Assembly (NCBI RefSeq): GCF_003573695.1
Contig: NC_039360.1
Coordinates: 64,481,911 to 64,545,910 of the forward strand
Reading direction: 5' to 3'
From: Papaver somniferum
Taxonomy: Eukaryota > Streptophyta > Magnoliopsida > Ranunculales > Papaveraceae
DNA: 64,000 bases
The notes below the pieces were generated by a model that saw nothing but the letters and a program-made list of their open reading frames with translations, had not been told where the DNA came from and searched no databases. The translations under genes and the position numbers were made by a program. Positions 45,043 through 57,016 of the stretch are shown in pieces; positions within the stretch are counted from its first letter, which is position 1, and every line of letters starts with the position of its first letter.

Positions 45043-45920
45043 AACGCACAACCTGTATTATTTCAATTATAGAAAAAATATAATGCGGAAAAGAAATAAC
45101 ACAGACACCAGAAGTTTGGTTAACGAGGAAACCCCAAATGCAGAAAACCCCGGGGTTTAGTCCAGATTGAATACACACTGTATTAAGCCGCCACAGACAC
45201 TAGCCTACTACAAGCTAACTTCGGACTGGACTATAGTTGAACCCCAATCAGTCTCCCACCGATATAAGGTACAGTTGTACTCCTACGCCTCTGATCCCAG
45301 CAGGATACTGCGTACTTGATTCCCTTAGCTGATCTCACCCACAACTTAGAGTTGCTGCAACCCAAAATCGCAGACTTGATAATAAACAAATCTGTCTCAC
45401 ACAGAAAAGTCTATCAAAGGATAAATCTGTCTCCCACAGAAAAACCCTAGGTTTCTGTTCCGTCTTAAGATATAAAATCAAGGTGAACAGGAACCAATTG
45501 ATAATCCGGTCTTATGTTCCCGAAGAACATCCTAGATTAATCAATCACCTCTCTACAACCCTTCTTGACTACACAAGCGGTTTGTCGAGGAATCACAAAA
45601 AGTGAGACGAAGATGTTTATGACTTCTTTATCTTTCCTATCGGAGAACTCTCAGGATCTCAATCCAATCAATGGATTGTACACGTACTATAGAAGATGCA
45701 AGATCAGATTACACAACTACGATAAAGTAGTATCGGTCTGGTTTATATAGCCTTCAAATCAGGGTTTGGCCTTAGTTACAAAGCAATCCATATTCACCGT
45801 TAGATTTAGATTCAAGATAATATTTCTCAACCGTTAGATCGAAAACTTAGCTTGTCACACACACTTGGGTAGACGTTTACTGGGTTTGTGAAAACCGTGC
45901 CCAAACGTGCACGTGTATGT
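45043..45920 (-). repeat. E5 left LTR, piece 2
   Basis: It matches 57,303-58,335 of the right LTR. It lacks about 150 bases present there at roughly 57,995-58,148, near the shared sequence AGTAGTATCGGTCTGG. It ends TATGT, one copy of the E2 target duplication. The TATA-like TATATAA (minus) of the LTR lies at the edge of this indel. Confidence 0.85.
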
Positions 45921-47506
45921 TGATGTATTTTCAAATGTTGTTGTAGATAGTGGTGAAAACTGGGTTCTTTTCGAACTTGTGAAGGTAACTTTTTTCTAGA
46001 TTTAAATAAATAAAATTATATGCACAATATTAACAAAATTTGGGAGAGAATTTTTACTGGGGATCAGGATTCCACCATCCACCAAAATTTATGTGATTCA
46101 ACAACAATTCTTATCATGCAATTCTAGACAATATAACTCCAATCAAAGGAAATTGTGATTCTAATCATTGCCTAAATTAGATTTTGAAAACATCCATTGT
46201 TAATCGCGAGCATGAAGTATCAAAAGCAATTTACTAAGCATACTCCATCAAGAGAAAACACAATTGATTAATAAAAATCATTTACTCCATATTTATTCGG
46301 TGCAATTAATCATAAAAGAGTTGCATAAATAAATTTAAATAAATTTTACCACATAACTTTTGGAAGAACGGCTTCTCCGTCACCCCTGGGATTGGGTTTA
46401 GCTACTCATGATGAAAAACCTCTCAAAATGATTCATTGATGCTCAAAAGTTGTTTACAATCAAGAGAAAATGTAAATATAATTGGGTTTTACACACTGCC
46501 GTTACAAGAACGACAGAAATGAAAAGTTGTTCCCTGGTTGAATGCGACCCACAACTGAGTGTCGCAGACGCTGGCGAAGAACGACTGCTGTTGCAAGTCT
46601 GTTCTTCGCGTTCTTCCTCTCTCGCACCAGCAGAAACTTTCTCTCTGTATGTTTTTTTTCTTTGATTCTCTCGACTCCAAACTCTCCCCCAAAACTCTCC
46701 AACCCTTCCAAACTCTTTTGCCTTGTATTTATAGTGTTTTAGGACCAAAATATCCGACCATTACTTGCGTATATTCTCCATTTAATCCGTCATTGCTCGC
46801 TTCCCTTAGTTAACGATAATTTCCAATTATAACTTTGTCACACGTAAACTTTGATCCTGCACGCTCTAGTAGGCCTTATACATGCCTCATAAGTCATCCA
46901 ACTCCTCCAAAACACTTCCATGCACAACCAAAACACACACAACACCGTGTACAGGTCGTGTTCACTCCGTGTAGCTCTGTTTTGAGCTCGAGAATCAAAT
47001 CGATGTTTCCAGCCAATTACGATCAAATTCGACACCCAAAATATCTTCTTTATGATATCCCAACTTCCCACAAAATTTTAGCGATTGAATCGCAATCTAA
47101 CTTGTTCAATTTGTCGATCAAAATTCTGCCAGAAAAATGAAAATTTTCCCGCCAAAAATGAAATTCGAATTGTTTAAGATGGTGTCCCCCTAATCCATTT
47201 TGAGTGTCCCTTTAGCAATTTGGGTGGAAATAGTAATTTTTGGGTGGAAATAGTAATTTTTCTGGGTTCCTCCGGGATATTTCTGGGATGTTTCCGGTAC
47301 ATTTCTGGGGTGCCTCCGGTGCATTTCTGCGGTGCCTTTAGTACTTTGTCCTGGGGTGTAAAACACTACTTTTCGAGCCCATTTCGCCGCAAGGACTTAT
47401 TTTTCCAAAAACATCTACAAAAACATAAAATAACACAATAAGTACTTAATCGAGTCTAACAATACAGAACATTGAGAACAAAATAGACACATAAATGCGT
47501 CTATCA
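45921..47506 (-). repeat. E2 3' LTR (1,586 bp)
   Basis: A minus-strand TATA box, TATAAATA, lies at 46,727-46,734. It is followed downstream by TTGGAGAGTTTTGGGGGAGA. There is an 11-base duplication (TAAATTTAAA) near 46,335 relative to the other LTR. The small ORFs within are LTR artefacts present in both copies. Confidence 0.9.
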
Positions 47507-48897
47507 AATACCCCCAAACTTATTATTTGCTAGTCCTCGAGCAAAACTAAAAAATAAAACCGAGTTAATCTCGGGTGGGTTTAACAGAGGTGTACCCACA
47601 AAAACCATGACTTCTAATTGGTCACAAGTATCCAAAGAGCTATGAGGACATACATATTCTCAACCTATATCCAAGTAACTAGAATGCCAGAGAAATTAAA
47701 GGTGTCAACTCTAAAGTTGACTGAAGAAAAGGGGAGACACATACGCACGACTGCTAGATAAAGAGATATCCGCTACACAGCTAGATAAACATTGTAAGAT
47801 GCGTCCGCTGCTTTACAGCTGGATAAGATTAGGAGAGAGATAAAGATGAGAGGGACATCTGCTACACAGCTGGACTAATTACGTGTGATGAGTTAAACCA
47901 GTGCTAGAAAGATCTTGTGCCAGATTGAAAGCAGACTAACAAAGCAACCAAAATGCATCTTTCTTCGACTCTCTCACAGTGCTCAGTAGAGATAACATCT
48001 TCTTCGGTCTTCAACTGTTGATGATAAACTCTCGAACCTCATAGAACCTTGACAATTAACTCTTATCTTCGATTTCTTGCTTGACTTACAAATTTCTTCT
48101 TCCCTATGGCCTTATTGAACAAAAAGAACGTAATGATGTTTTTTTTTTTTTTTCATTTTTCATTTTTTTTTTACAAGACAAAAATTTACATGGCCATGAG
48201 AGAAGGACTTTAGAACTTGGATCTTCACAACTTGTGATGTCTTGGTATCATGAACTTCAACAACTTATATCATTTGCTCTTGTAACTTTTTGTAACTAAG
48301 TCTTCAACTTTGATTTTTGAATTATTCTTTTCAATTGTTGCTTCTAAACCTTAAACGTCTTCAACTTTTTCATAAATTTTGATGTCACTCCGCTTGTTGA
48401 TGATGATAAGTTTCTACTGAGAGAGAGTCGTAATCCAGTAACTAAGACTACATTGTGAGGTTGCTCTGTCTTTCTGGCATTTCCTTCTGACCTACTTGCC
48501 TTTCCATCATGGATGGTTAGGTCCATCACGGTTACCCTCTAAAAGGAACAAGTTCTCTCCTGAATTTCAAGGATCTCAATGTCTTTTTCTCTAATGTCTC
48601 AATAGGTTGTTATCTCTAGCATTCCAATTTCTATCTTTTCGGTGAGAAACAGTATGTAAACTTAGCTAACCGTGTACTATGTGACGCTAGAATTTTCAAA
48701 AATGCGACTAAAATGTTTCTCCCATACCCCCAAACTTAAATCTAACATTGTCCTCGATGTTCTAAAGATAAAATTAAAAGCATGAACAAGGAGAAACTGT
48801 TACCAATGAAGCAAAAGAGATAAGGAAATATATTACCATGTCGCATGAATATTGGCTTACCTCCCAAAAAGTGCTAAGTTTAAAGTCTTCAGCCAGA
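47507..48897 (-). other. E2 3' noncoding region with two polypurine-like tracts
   Basis: On the minus strand AAGTTTGGGGGTATT (47,507-47,521) touches the 3' LTR. A second AAGTTTGGGGGTATG (48,723-48,737) lies just after GAGGACAATGTT. The spacing of about 1.2 kb and the block GTACACCTCTGTTAAACC (near 47,590) match E1. No coding sequence is supported. A T-rich run lies at 48,140-48,172. Confidence 0.78.
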
Positions 48898-49629
48898 CTA
48901 AGCAAGGATTAGTAACCACGTAGAATCATATAGTAGTAGCCGGAATAACTGTGGGTCATCTGGATCAAAAAGTGTTACCCACAAGAAGAGGAAACTGCAA
49001 CAGACCAAGAAGATACCGAACATACCCTTGCTTAAGACAACTACATCTAGTTGTGGTTCAGGTTCAGGCTCTATAAAAGGGTCTAAATAAAAGGTTTTCA
49101 TCGGTTGGATTTCCTCAAAGCTAAGATCCGGTTCAGGTATTAGAGTCTGGAAAAACTCAACTAAGAACTTATAAGCACATAACAACAACCTGAATAACTG
49201 GGGATCCTCTAAGTCAATCAGATTTGACTCACACAGCTGACCACAATGAAAGAGGTGGTCTTCCTTAAGAAAATGTGTCGACCCTAATATCCTAAAGTGA
49301 TTAGGTTTAGTCTCAAAACTTAATAACCGACACATCTTAAAATCAAAAGTTCCCACAATTGGTAGAAACGTTTTTGGTGGGAAAACAAAGTCAATCTTGG
49401 GATTATTGCCTGAGCTAACCTCATCAACCAGAGGATGCGTTTCTAACAGTTGAGACTCGTGTTGAATATTATTAAGTTCGGGAAAACGAGTACGAAGATA
49501 GTCTCGGAAGATGGGTGAGGCATTGATGTCAAGTCCCAAGTGAGGGATATTTTTAAGAGTTAAAGAACATGGAGAATGATAATCACCCCCAAACTTAGAG
49601 TTTTCGGCGTCTCTAGGTAGACTGGTCAT
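48898..49629 (-). CDS. E2 gag-like protein, C-terminal part with two DPQLFRLL motifs
   Basis: A 243-residue frame; related sequence continues upstream of its ATG (EKSIAHFQESDNLEIREI), so the start is arbitrary. Residues 28-37 are IPHLGLDINA, matching IPNLGLELCA of E1. DPQLFRLLL occurs at residues 142-150 and again at 225-233. Just before the second copy is a hydrophobic stretch (GIFLVCCSFLFLWVTLF) that could span a membrane. The protein ends ten residues after the second motif. E1 has one motif in the same terminal position. The family is not one I can name. It may be an accessory Gag or Env-like region. Confidence 0.62.
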   Translation of the reverse strand: MTSLPRDAENSKFGGDYHSPCSLTLKNIPHLGLDINASPIFRDYLRTRFPELNNIQHESQLLETHPLVDEVSSGNNPKIDFVFPPKTFLPIVGTFDFKMCRLLSFETKPNHFRILGSTHFLKEDHLFHCGQLCESNLIDLEDPQLFRLLLCAYKFLVEFFQTLIPEPDLSFEEIQPMKTFYLDPFIEPEPEPQLDVVVLSKGMFGIFLVCCSFLFLWVTLFDPDDPQLFRLLLYDSTWLLILA

Positions 49630-49891
49630 AATCTCCCTAATTTCTAGGTTATCAGATTCCTGAAAGTGGGCGATTGATTTTTCTAAGTCAGGTTCATCCC
49701 CCTAATCTCTAATCTGAGTTCTTCTAAGACTATTGTTTCTAAATCGTTTGACTCGAAAACAGTACTCTCAAGATAAACTGGTTCCTCTAAACCATCATCG
49801 GTTTCGTAATCATCGTCTAAAACGGGGTATTTCTAGTCAAATCCCGTCCTTTTGAATAGGTAAATAATTATTAAAATTATTTGGATTTGAA

Positions 49892-50182
49892 CTAGAAATC
49901 ATTATAATCATCATCACCATCCTCCTCATCATCATCACAATATAATTTTTGATATTCACGAATTCTCAAGCTTTGTTCCCAACTACATGGTCTATGTTTA
50001 TAATATTTCTCATAGATCGTTAGAGGTGATTCCTCAATAAAAGTTGGAGTATCCATATATCGCTGCCCACGCATATATTCACCAAGAGTCATTTCCGAAG
50101 ACGTCTCTTGATAACGAGAATTTCTAGACATATATTCTCGCAACGTCATCGCAGGTGGCGTCTCCTCAAAAGGATTCATCAC
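49892..50182 (-). CDS. E2 gag-like protein, N-terminal part
   Basis: A 96-residue frame, the first after the leader. It has two copies of a short block, MTLREYM (residues 13-19) and MTLGEYM (31-37), and a C-terminal acidic run DDDEEDGDDD. TLREY corresponds to TLREL at the start of the E1 protein. The frame then breaks, with several stops at 49,640-49,890, before the C-terminal part resumes. No zinc knuckle is seen, so the middle of the protein is decayed or deleted. Confidence 0.5.
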   Translation of the reverse strand: MMNPFEETPPAMTLREYMSRNSRYQETSSEMTLGEYMRGQRYMDTPTFIEESPLTIYEKYYKHRPCSWEQSLRIREYQKLYCDDDEEDGDDDYNDF

Positions 50183-51208
50183 CGAAGAAATATAAACTAC
50201 AGAGGGATTCTATACAATCACAAACAAGGCCGACTCGACTCCACCAAAGCAAACCTAAAGATTTCTAGCAAACAAAAAGCATGATGGCTCCACTTAGATT
50301 GTTTCTAGACCAGCTTCTATCTCTCAAAGGGGAATTCGTTACAGTTTGAGCAACACCTCTGGATCAATCCGAGCTAATGTGAGATGAAATTGAGGCGAGG
50401 GAAGCTCAATGGAGCTTTGATACCCAAGGCCTCACCGGCGTTACAAGGCGGCTTGTTTCAACTCCCAGAAGTCACCATGAACTTTGAATTTGCTTAAAAG
50501 GTAACCAATATCCTTCGAAATTTTTTCCTAACAAGCTCGATACCCTATAGGTCTCTTTCTAATCATATTTTAAAGCTTGGGTTCGCGTTAGGTTTTGTTC
50601 TCCTAAAGCGGGAAAGAAGGGAGCGGTGATGAAATCCGAACCCTTATCTTGTTTAGGCCAGGCCTTGCCCTTTACTAGGAAAATAAAGACAATCCAAATT
50701 CGTCCTCAATCAATGATCACCTTAAGGAGTACAGTAACTCGCTTGCAGGGGATTTGCGAGTGTTTCGATTGGACTTACCTCCCGTACCAGACGGGGGATG
50801 AACCGTTTTCGTCGACTCGGGCCATGACTCCTATGCCGTGTGCGAACCCGATGGGACGAGGTGATATTGTAATCACCTTCCTTCCCTGCACACAGTTTGT
50901 ATTTAACTACCCTTCCGTAGGGTTTAAAAAAATAATAATAATAAAGTCCAAATTCCAAATAAAGTAAAGTGCAAAATAAAAAGAAAAATAACCTAAAAAA
51001 AATTACAAAAATCTCTCTCTTTTTTTTTCTCTCTTTTCTATATATAAAACAAAAAAAAATTCCTCTTTCGCTCCTTTCGCTTTAAGCTTTTCCTTCCAAG
51101 GTCCTTAGTACTCCACTTCGAACCTGCAAATCAAAGACAAAAAGAAACGTAAAAAGGAAAAAATAAACCTAAAAAAAACCTAAAAAAAAAATTCTACCTA
51201 AGCACAGG
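50183..51208 (-). other. E2 untranslated leader with a GC-rich block and a strong splice donor
   Basis: No convincing ORF. Bases 50,620-50,900 are richer in GC than their surroundings. On the minus strand they contain GGGAGGTAAGTCC (donor core at 50,771-50,780), a full match to the plant 5' splice consensus. Acceptor-like T-rich DNA ending in AG lies downstream toward 50,250. Bases 50,930-51,190 are A/T-rich simple sequence. Confidence 0.5.
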
Positions 51209-51226
51209 TCCGCGTCGGCGGCGCCA
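51209..51226 (-). other. E2 primer-binding site (tRNA-Asp-like)
   Basis: TGGCGCCGCCGACGCGGA on the minus strand, six bases inside the LTR. The first eight bases match the tRNA-Asp complement and the E1 site. The remainder is diverged. Confidence 0.65.
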
Positions 51227-51232
51227 AAAATT

Positions 51233-52807
51233 TGATGTATTTTCAAATGTTGTTGTAGATAGTGGTGAAAACTGGGTTCTTTTCGAACTTGTGAAGGTAA
51301 CTTTTTTCTAGATTTAAATAAATAAAATTATATGCACAATATTAACAAAATATGGGAGAGAATTTTTACTGGGAATCAGGATTCCACCATCCACCAAAAA
51401 TTATGTGATTCAATAACAATTCTTATCATGCAATTCTAGACAATATAACTCCAATCAAAGGAAATTGTGATTCTAATCATTGCCTAAATTAGATTTTGAA
51501 AACATCCATTGTTAATCGCGAGCATGAAGTATCAAAAGCAATTTACTAAGCATACTCCATCAAGAGAAAACACAATTGATTAATAAAAATCATTTACTCC
51601 ATATTTATTCGGTGCAATTAATCATAAAAGAGTTGCATAAATAAATTTTACCACATAACTTTTGGAAGAACGGCTTCCTCCGTCACCCCTGGGATTGGGT
51701 TTAGCTACTCATGATGAAGAACCTCTCAAAATGATTCATTGATGCTCAAAAGTTGTTTACAATCAAGAGAAAATGTAAATATAATTGGGTACACACTGCC
51801 GTTACAAGAGCGACAGAAATGAAAAGCTGTTCCCTGGTTGAATGCGACCCACAACTGAGTGTCGCAGACGCTGGCGAAGAACGACTGTTGTTGCAAGTCT
51901 GTTCTTCGCGTTCTTCCTCTCTCGCACCAGCAGAAACTTTCTCTCTGTATGTTTTTTTTATTTGATTCTCTCGACTCCAAACTCTCCCCCAAAACTCTCC
52001 AACCCTTCCAAACTCTTTTGCCTTGTATTTATAGTGTTTTAGGACCAAAATATCCGACCATTACTTGCGTATATTCTCCATTTAATCCGTCATTGCTCGC
52101 TTCCCTTAGTTAACGATAATTTCCAATTATAACTTTGTCACACGTAAACTTTGATCATGCACGCTCTAGTAAGCCTTATACATGCCTCATAAGTCATCCA
52201 ACTCCTCCAAAACACTTCCATGCACAACCAAAACACACACAACACCGTGTACAGGTCGTGTTCACTCCGTGTAGCTCTGTTTTGAGCTCGAGAATCAAAT
52301 CTATGTTTCCAGCCAATTCCGATCAAATTCGACACCCAAAATATCTTCTTTATGATAAATCCCAACTTCCCACAAAATTTTAGCGATTGAATCGCAATCT
52401 AACTTGTTCAATTTGTCGATCAAAATTCTGCCAGAAAAATGAAAATTTTCCCGCCAAAAATGAAATTCGAATTGTTTAAGATGGTGTCCCACTAATCCAT
52501 TTTGAGTGTCCCTTTAGCAATTTGGGTGGAAATAGTAATTTTGTTTGGAAATAGTAATTTTTCTGGGTTCCTCCGGGATATTTCTGGGATGTTTCTGGTA
52601 CATTTCTGGGGTCCCTCCGGTGCATTTCTGCGGTGCCTTTAGTACTTTGTCCTGGGGTGTAAAACACTACTTTTCGAGCCCATTTCGCCGCAAGGACTTA
52701 TTTTTCCAAAAACATCTACAAAAACATAAAATAACACAATAAGTATTTAATCGAGTCTAACAATACAGAACATTGAGAACAAAATAGACACATAAATGCG
52801 TCTATCA
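51233..52807 (-). repeat. E2 5' LTR (1,575 bp)
   Basis: Nearly identical to 45,921-47,506. The TATA box TATAAATA (minus) is at 52,026-52,033. It is the promoter copy for this element, reading toward lower coordinates. Confidence 0.9.
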
Positions 52808-53896
52808 TATGTTGGTTCAACATAGTAACCCAAAAGGTTAACCATATGAGCAATTCATATTAACCTAGTTCTTCTTCACCATAAATAGTTCAATTGACTC
52901 AAATGAACTAGTTAGAGAGTTGTTCAATTGCTATTAAATCTTATGTAACTACACAAGACACAATTGAAACAAAAATGATTCGATTCGATGAATCGGCTGA
53001 TGAACTTTATAGCCACGGTTTGCATAAAGCATTCCTTAGTAATTTAAGTTTCATGTTCAGAGCACATCTTTAGATCATAACCACTTAAGCTCACAATTAA
53101 GTTCGCGTAGTTAAGGCAACCGGCAGAGTTTTCCAAACTCAGCAGAAAATCTCGGCAAAGAGACTTCCGCCAATTCGCGGACTAGGTTCGCGGACTGAGT
53201 TCGCGGACTAAACACGCAAACGAGTTTTTGGAAAATCCCAGCAGAAATTCTCGGCAAGAGAACTTCCGTCAGTTCGCGGACTTGGCAAAGCCAATTCCTT
53301 AGGTTTCTCTCACTCAACAAAGTTCGAAAACTTCGGATTAAGGAATACATGGTTATGTAATCTAAACTCTCATTCCAATCATTGAGACATTCTCAGAGGA
53401 CGTTATATAGTCGTTATTCACAGACCGTTTCACGTCAGAGCAATTCTCAAAGTAATTGAAACTTTTCATGACTTTCGTCACTAGGTCAAGATAAACTTGA
53501 TCAAAGCGAAACGATTTACCAGAACACGATTTCGAGAAAAAGATAAGTAGTGAATACTCAACTCGAAATGTCAAATGTGTATGATCCAGTCTATATAACA
53601 TACGACTTTTTGTCTCATAAGAAGTAGTTGATAGAATAGATAGACTTTTGAGTGATAGATAAGTTCAAGTCTCCACATACCTTTTTGTTGATGAAGTTCC
53701 ACGGTTCCTTGAGTAGATCTTCGTCGTTGTATGATGAATCGCCATGAAGTCCTTGAGCTCAACTACACTTTTCTATCCTAGTCCGAGACTTAGCTATAGT
53801 AGACTAGAAATCAAGACTCATGGTTTTGATCACTAACATTGACAAACATGCTTGATATAGCAACGCATGCGAGGTCGGCCGAGCTATGCTCTAACA
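52808..53896 (-). repeat. E5 left LTR, piece 3
   Basis: It matches 58,331-59,416. It includes a short run of GTTCGCGGACT units (53,173-53,207) and ends at the U3 edge before the purine tract at 53,897-53,911. The first five bases are the second E2 target duplication. Confidence 0.87.
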
Positions 53897-54608
53897 ATCT
53901 CCCCCTTTGTCAATTTTAGTGACAAAACTATTAATACATATGGAATACAAAAAAGATAAACTTTAGTGGCTCCTATTCGATAGTCTAATCTTCAACGTTC
54001 CTTGAAATATTTGTCCTTCCAAGTACTCCAATGATCCCAAAGGTTGTAAGTTTAGCACCACCGTTGTTGAAGATCCGTAGCTATAATAATGAGAGAAATC
54101 GATATTCTCGATCATTATTATACAGTGTCATAGTATCATTATGTAACATCAAAGTCCAATTGCATCACGACTTTAACAACAATACTATGGTGATATGTAT
54201 CACTCCCCCTTAGTAAATACTCCATCTCGATCATGGAAACCACTCCCCCTTACACAATGATACGAAAACCATATGTATTTGTAGCGTGAACTACATTATT
54301 TCTCCCCCTTTTTGTCAATAAAATTGGCAAAGGTAAAAGAACTGGATCATAATGAAATTTCCACAAGAGATATTTCGTAGACTAAAAGAAAAAATACATA
54401 CCAACTTAATTTAGATGAAATCATAAAGCCGAAGCTAAATGCATTCATCAAGGAGTTTTAAGATACAAGATAACCCCTATAAAATTCCATAGCCGCACAC
54501 CCCGCAAGATATTACCATTAAGCACAAGTTCAAAAGAACTCTCCCCCATTTGATGTCATTCCCGAAAGAACAACAAGAGTGACCTTAATTTCGAAAGAAA
54601 AGAAGGAT

Positions 54609-55598
54609 TTTGAAGAACTAAAGAGATACTAAAAAGACAATAACGACAATCCTACAGAAACTGAACTGGAAAGTACCTACTGGAGTTTCAGACTCAATTG
54701 CCCAAAAGATAAGGATAAGCATAGTGGTAAGAGTCAATGAAACGTTTTAATGAACCAAAACAACACCCAAGATCGCATCGAAGTTCGCCACCGAACTGAC
54801 AAACCTGTGGAAATTTTTAGGCGACCAGCCAAAAGGAGCCTAATAGCATTATATGTTATTTTCCTGCGGAAAGTCCCTTGACTTTGACTTGCCACACGTA
54901 GCGAAGTGCTACATGTTTTCCACGAAAACACTCGAGACATCAAACATGTCACAAACTGGGGGATGCTCATCAGGGTATTGGTCTGGCGGTTTACAACGTG
55001 CGGCGTGCAATGCGCCCGTTACAAGAAAGTGTCATGAAGTGGGACAATTAGTGGTGGTGAAAAGTAACGGTGTAAACGAATTCATTTCCTTCATCATGGA
55101 AGCATAATATCTGACGGTTACACGAATTCACTTCCTCCATCATGGAAGCATAACGAATTCATTTCCACCACTCAAAATGTTTCCACTTCCTACGAGACCA
55201 GGGTACGTTTCAATATGACTTGTATAAATAGGCTTCACCTATTTTCACCAAACAACAAGTTTTGGTCGGCAACAACACAGTATCTAGAAATCACCTGGTA
55301 ACTTTCCATTCTGCTAGCCAGTTCTACTTTCAGATACAAGTCATAAACAACCACACCTTCAGAATCAACTATTCTGGTCTCAACACTCTCTTCGCTTCCC
55401 TCCCTAAGACCAACCCTTCTCCTTCACTTTGTGACCTAAGCAAGCCTGGAACAGCCATTTCTTGGTTTAAGCAGGATTGTACAGATTGATCTCTCGAATC
55501 AAAAGTACTCCCGTTCAGTGCATTGTTTAGGATTTAGATTCTTTTCTCATCCACACACCCAAAATTACCAAAATCAGCGGAAACGGTTTTCACCCACA
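54609..55598 (+). repeat. Tat-like LTR fragment within the E5 interior
   Basis: It resembles the 3' third of the E4 LTR: GTCACAAACTGGGGGATG, TTGGTCTGGCGGT, TATAAATA at 55,223-55,230, CTGGAACAGCCATTTCTTGG, and an end at CACCCACA. Directly outside it the same ~140 bp of E5 interior occurs on both sides (54,466-54,608 and 55,603-55,750) with clear divergence. This is therefore not a simple solo LTR with a 5-bp duplication. Confidence 0.55.
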
Positions 55599-56425
55599 AA
55601 CAACAAGATAACCCCTATAATATTCCACAGCCGCACTCCCCACAAAGATTTGACAATTAAGCAGAAGTTAAATTAAGAACTCTCCCCCATAAAATGTCAT
55701 TCCCAAAATAACAACAAAAGCGACCTTACTTTTTACGAGAAAAGAAGGATTTCTTTGGACACCAAAAATCACAAAGGAAACGATTTTGTATCCAAAAATT
55801 CTCAACTAAACTAACCACGAGAAAACCCATGATTAATTTAATCGAAATACTCAACCAAATTAACCACAAAAGAATTCATGATTAATCTAGTTGGAAATGC
55901 TCACATAAGAGAACTTACGTAGCCACACAGTATATACATAAAAATATGGATTAGGGAAGATCAATACTGCGGAATAGACAAGGATTCATTCTATTTTCCA
56001 TCACTATTTGCATAATGACATACAATAGACATAATCCTCGTAAACAAAAGTTCATCCTATCTTCCATCAATATTTGCATAATGACATACAATAGGCTTAA
56101 CTTTTTTAATGTCAAAAGTTCATTTATTTTTTTATGAATACTTGCATATCGACATATGAATTAACTTTTGACAAAGTATGGGACAATCAAAGTTCACGAA
56201 CACAAACATACATATCCCATAACAAATTGCAATATATAAAATCATAAAGATTAATACTGCAAAAATCATCTTCCAAACAACTTTATAATTTAAACAAACA
56301 AATAAACCTAAAAACAATGAAGATGGAAACGTTTGACATAGTTATGTATAGTCACAATAATGGTTATTCCAAACTCTAGTTATTCTTCCTAAAACACAAG
56401 GATAAAATTCTCATAAGAAGATTTC

Positions 56426-56854
56426 CTAGAAATAATAGAGCTTTCTCAGAGCATCTACCGAGAATTCCTTCTCATTATTGAAAAACTCATTGATTATGGG
56501 ATCGTTCAATTCCTCTAAATCTTCAGAAATATCAGTCAACTCACTAAGCTCTCTTTTTAGCTCACACAAGGTGCTCTTTGTTAGAGACAACATTTGTTCA
56601 TAGTGAATTATCTTTTCTAAAGACGAAACAATTTGAGATTTTAAATCATTTCTTTTGTTGATGAAATCTTTTACCATACCTCTGAAGTTATTATCAAAAT
56701 GACAAACAGACAAGAGGCAGTTAGAGGAAGAACCTTCTCCATTATTTGTATCTTTCACATTCTTCATCCTTGAAGAAGAGATTCCTTCACACAGATACAC
56801 ATTAACTGCTTCAACTGCATCCCTCTTTGTGGTGCCTCTAGTTACGGGAGCCAT
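56426..56854 (-). CDS. E5 gag-like small protein (142 aa)
   Basis: The ATG lies about 160 bases inside the right LTR, where gag should begin. The protein starts MAPVTRGTTKRDAVEAV, then has coiled-coil-like segments (FINKRNDLKSQIVSSLEKII, TLCELKRELSELTD) and an acidic tail. There is no zinc knuckle or capsid motif, and it is far shorter than a full copia Gag. The third copy at 62,953-63,387 occupies the same place but is dissimilar. Identity as Gag is positional only. Confidence 0.45.
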   Translation of the reverse strand: MAPVTRGTTKRDAVEAVNVYLCEGISSSRMKNVKDTNNGEGSSSNCLLSVCHFDNNFRGMVKDFINKRNDLKSQIVSSLEKIIHYEQMLSLTKSTLCELKRELSELTDISEDLEELNDPIINEFFNNEKEFSVDALRKLYYF

Positions 56855-57016
56855 GAAACTTTATCTTTCAGGGAGAAGAAGAACTACAAAAGAATATAAA
56901 TATACTTATGTATATTCAAACCCTAGAAGAATGTTGAACAAGTCTCTCGTGGTTTATACTCCATTTTCTAAAAATATTAAAAGAATACTTTATTAACAAG
57001 AATAAGAAAAACAAAT

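Larger units (their letters stand above)
45921..52807 (-). mobile_element. E2: complete 6.9 kb non-autonomous Athila-like retrotransposon
   Basis: LTRs at 45,921-47,506 and 51,233-52,807 begin and end TGAT...ATCA. A perfect 5-bp target duplication TATGT lies at 45,916-45,920 and 52,808-52,812. The unoccupied site ACGTGTATGTTGGTTCAACA is present in the right E5 LTR at 58,326-58,345. On the minus strand the order is 5' LTR, primer site, leader, gag-like ORF in two frames, noncoding region with two purine tracts, and 3' LTR. There are no pol domains. The LTRs differ by a few substitutions and short indels, so the insertion is recent relative to its neighbours. Confidence 0.93.
53897..57016 (-). 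other. E5 interior, noncoding apart from a gag-like ORF
   Basis: From the purine tract (CAAAGGGGGAGATTG on the minus strand) rightward this is noncoding DNA with CTCCCCCTTA(G/C)-type repeats near 54,203 and 54,243. A Tat-like LTR fragment follows at 54,609-55,598, then diffuse TTAATCAC/ATTAATTTAAT repeats (55,790-55,900). The gag-like ORF lies at 56,426-56,854. No pol motif is visible. Confidence 0.6.

Noticed and set aside
46443..47140. Several ORFs of 65-100 residues repeated at 51,726-52,383
   Set aside because: Both sets lie in the E2 LTRs, so their conservation reflects LTR duplication, not coding function.
48120..48175. T-rich run as a LINE or SINE tail
   Set aside because: No element body or target duplication lies next to it; it is inside the E2 3' noncoding region.
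54031..54213. 60-residue ORF repeated at 59,551 and 61,251
   Set aside because: It lies in the E5-type interior beside the purine tract and is conserved only because the segment is repeated three times; there is no start context or motif.
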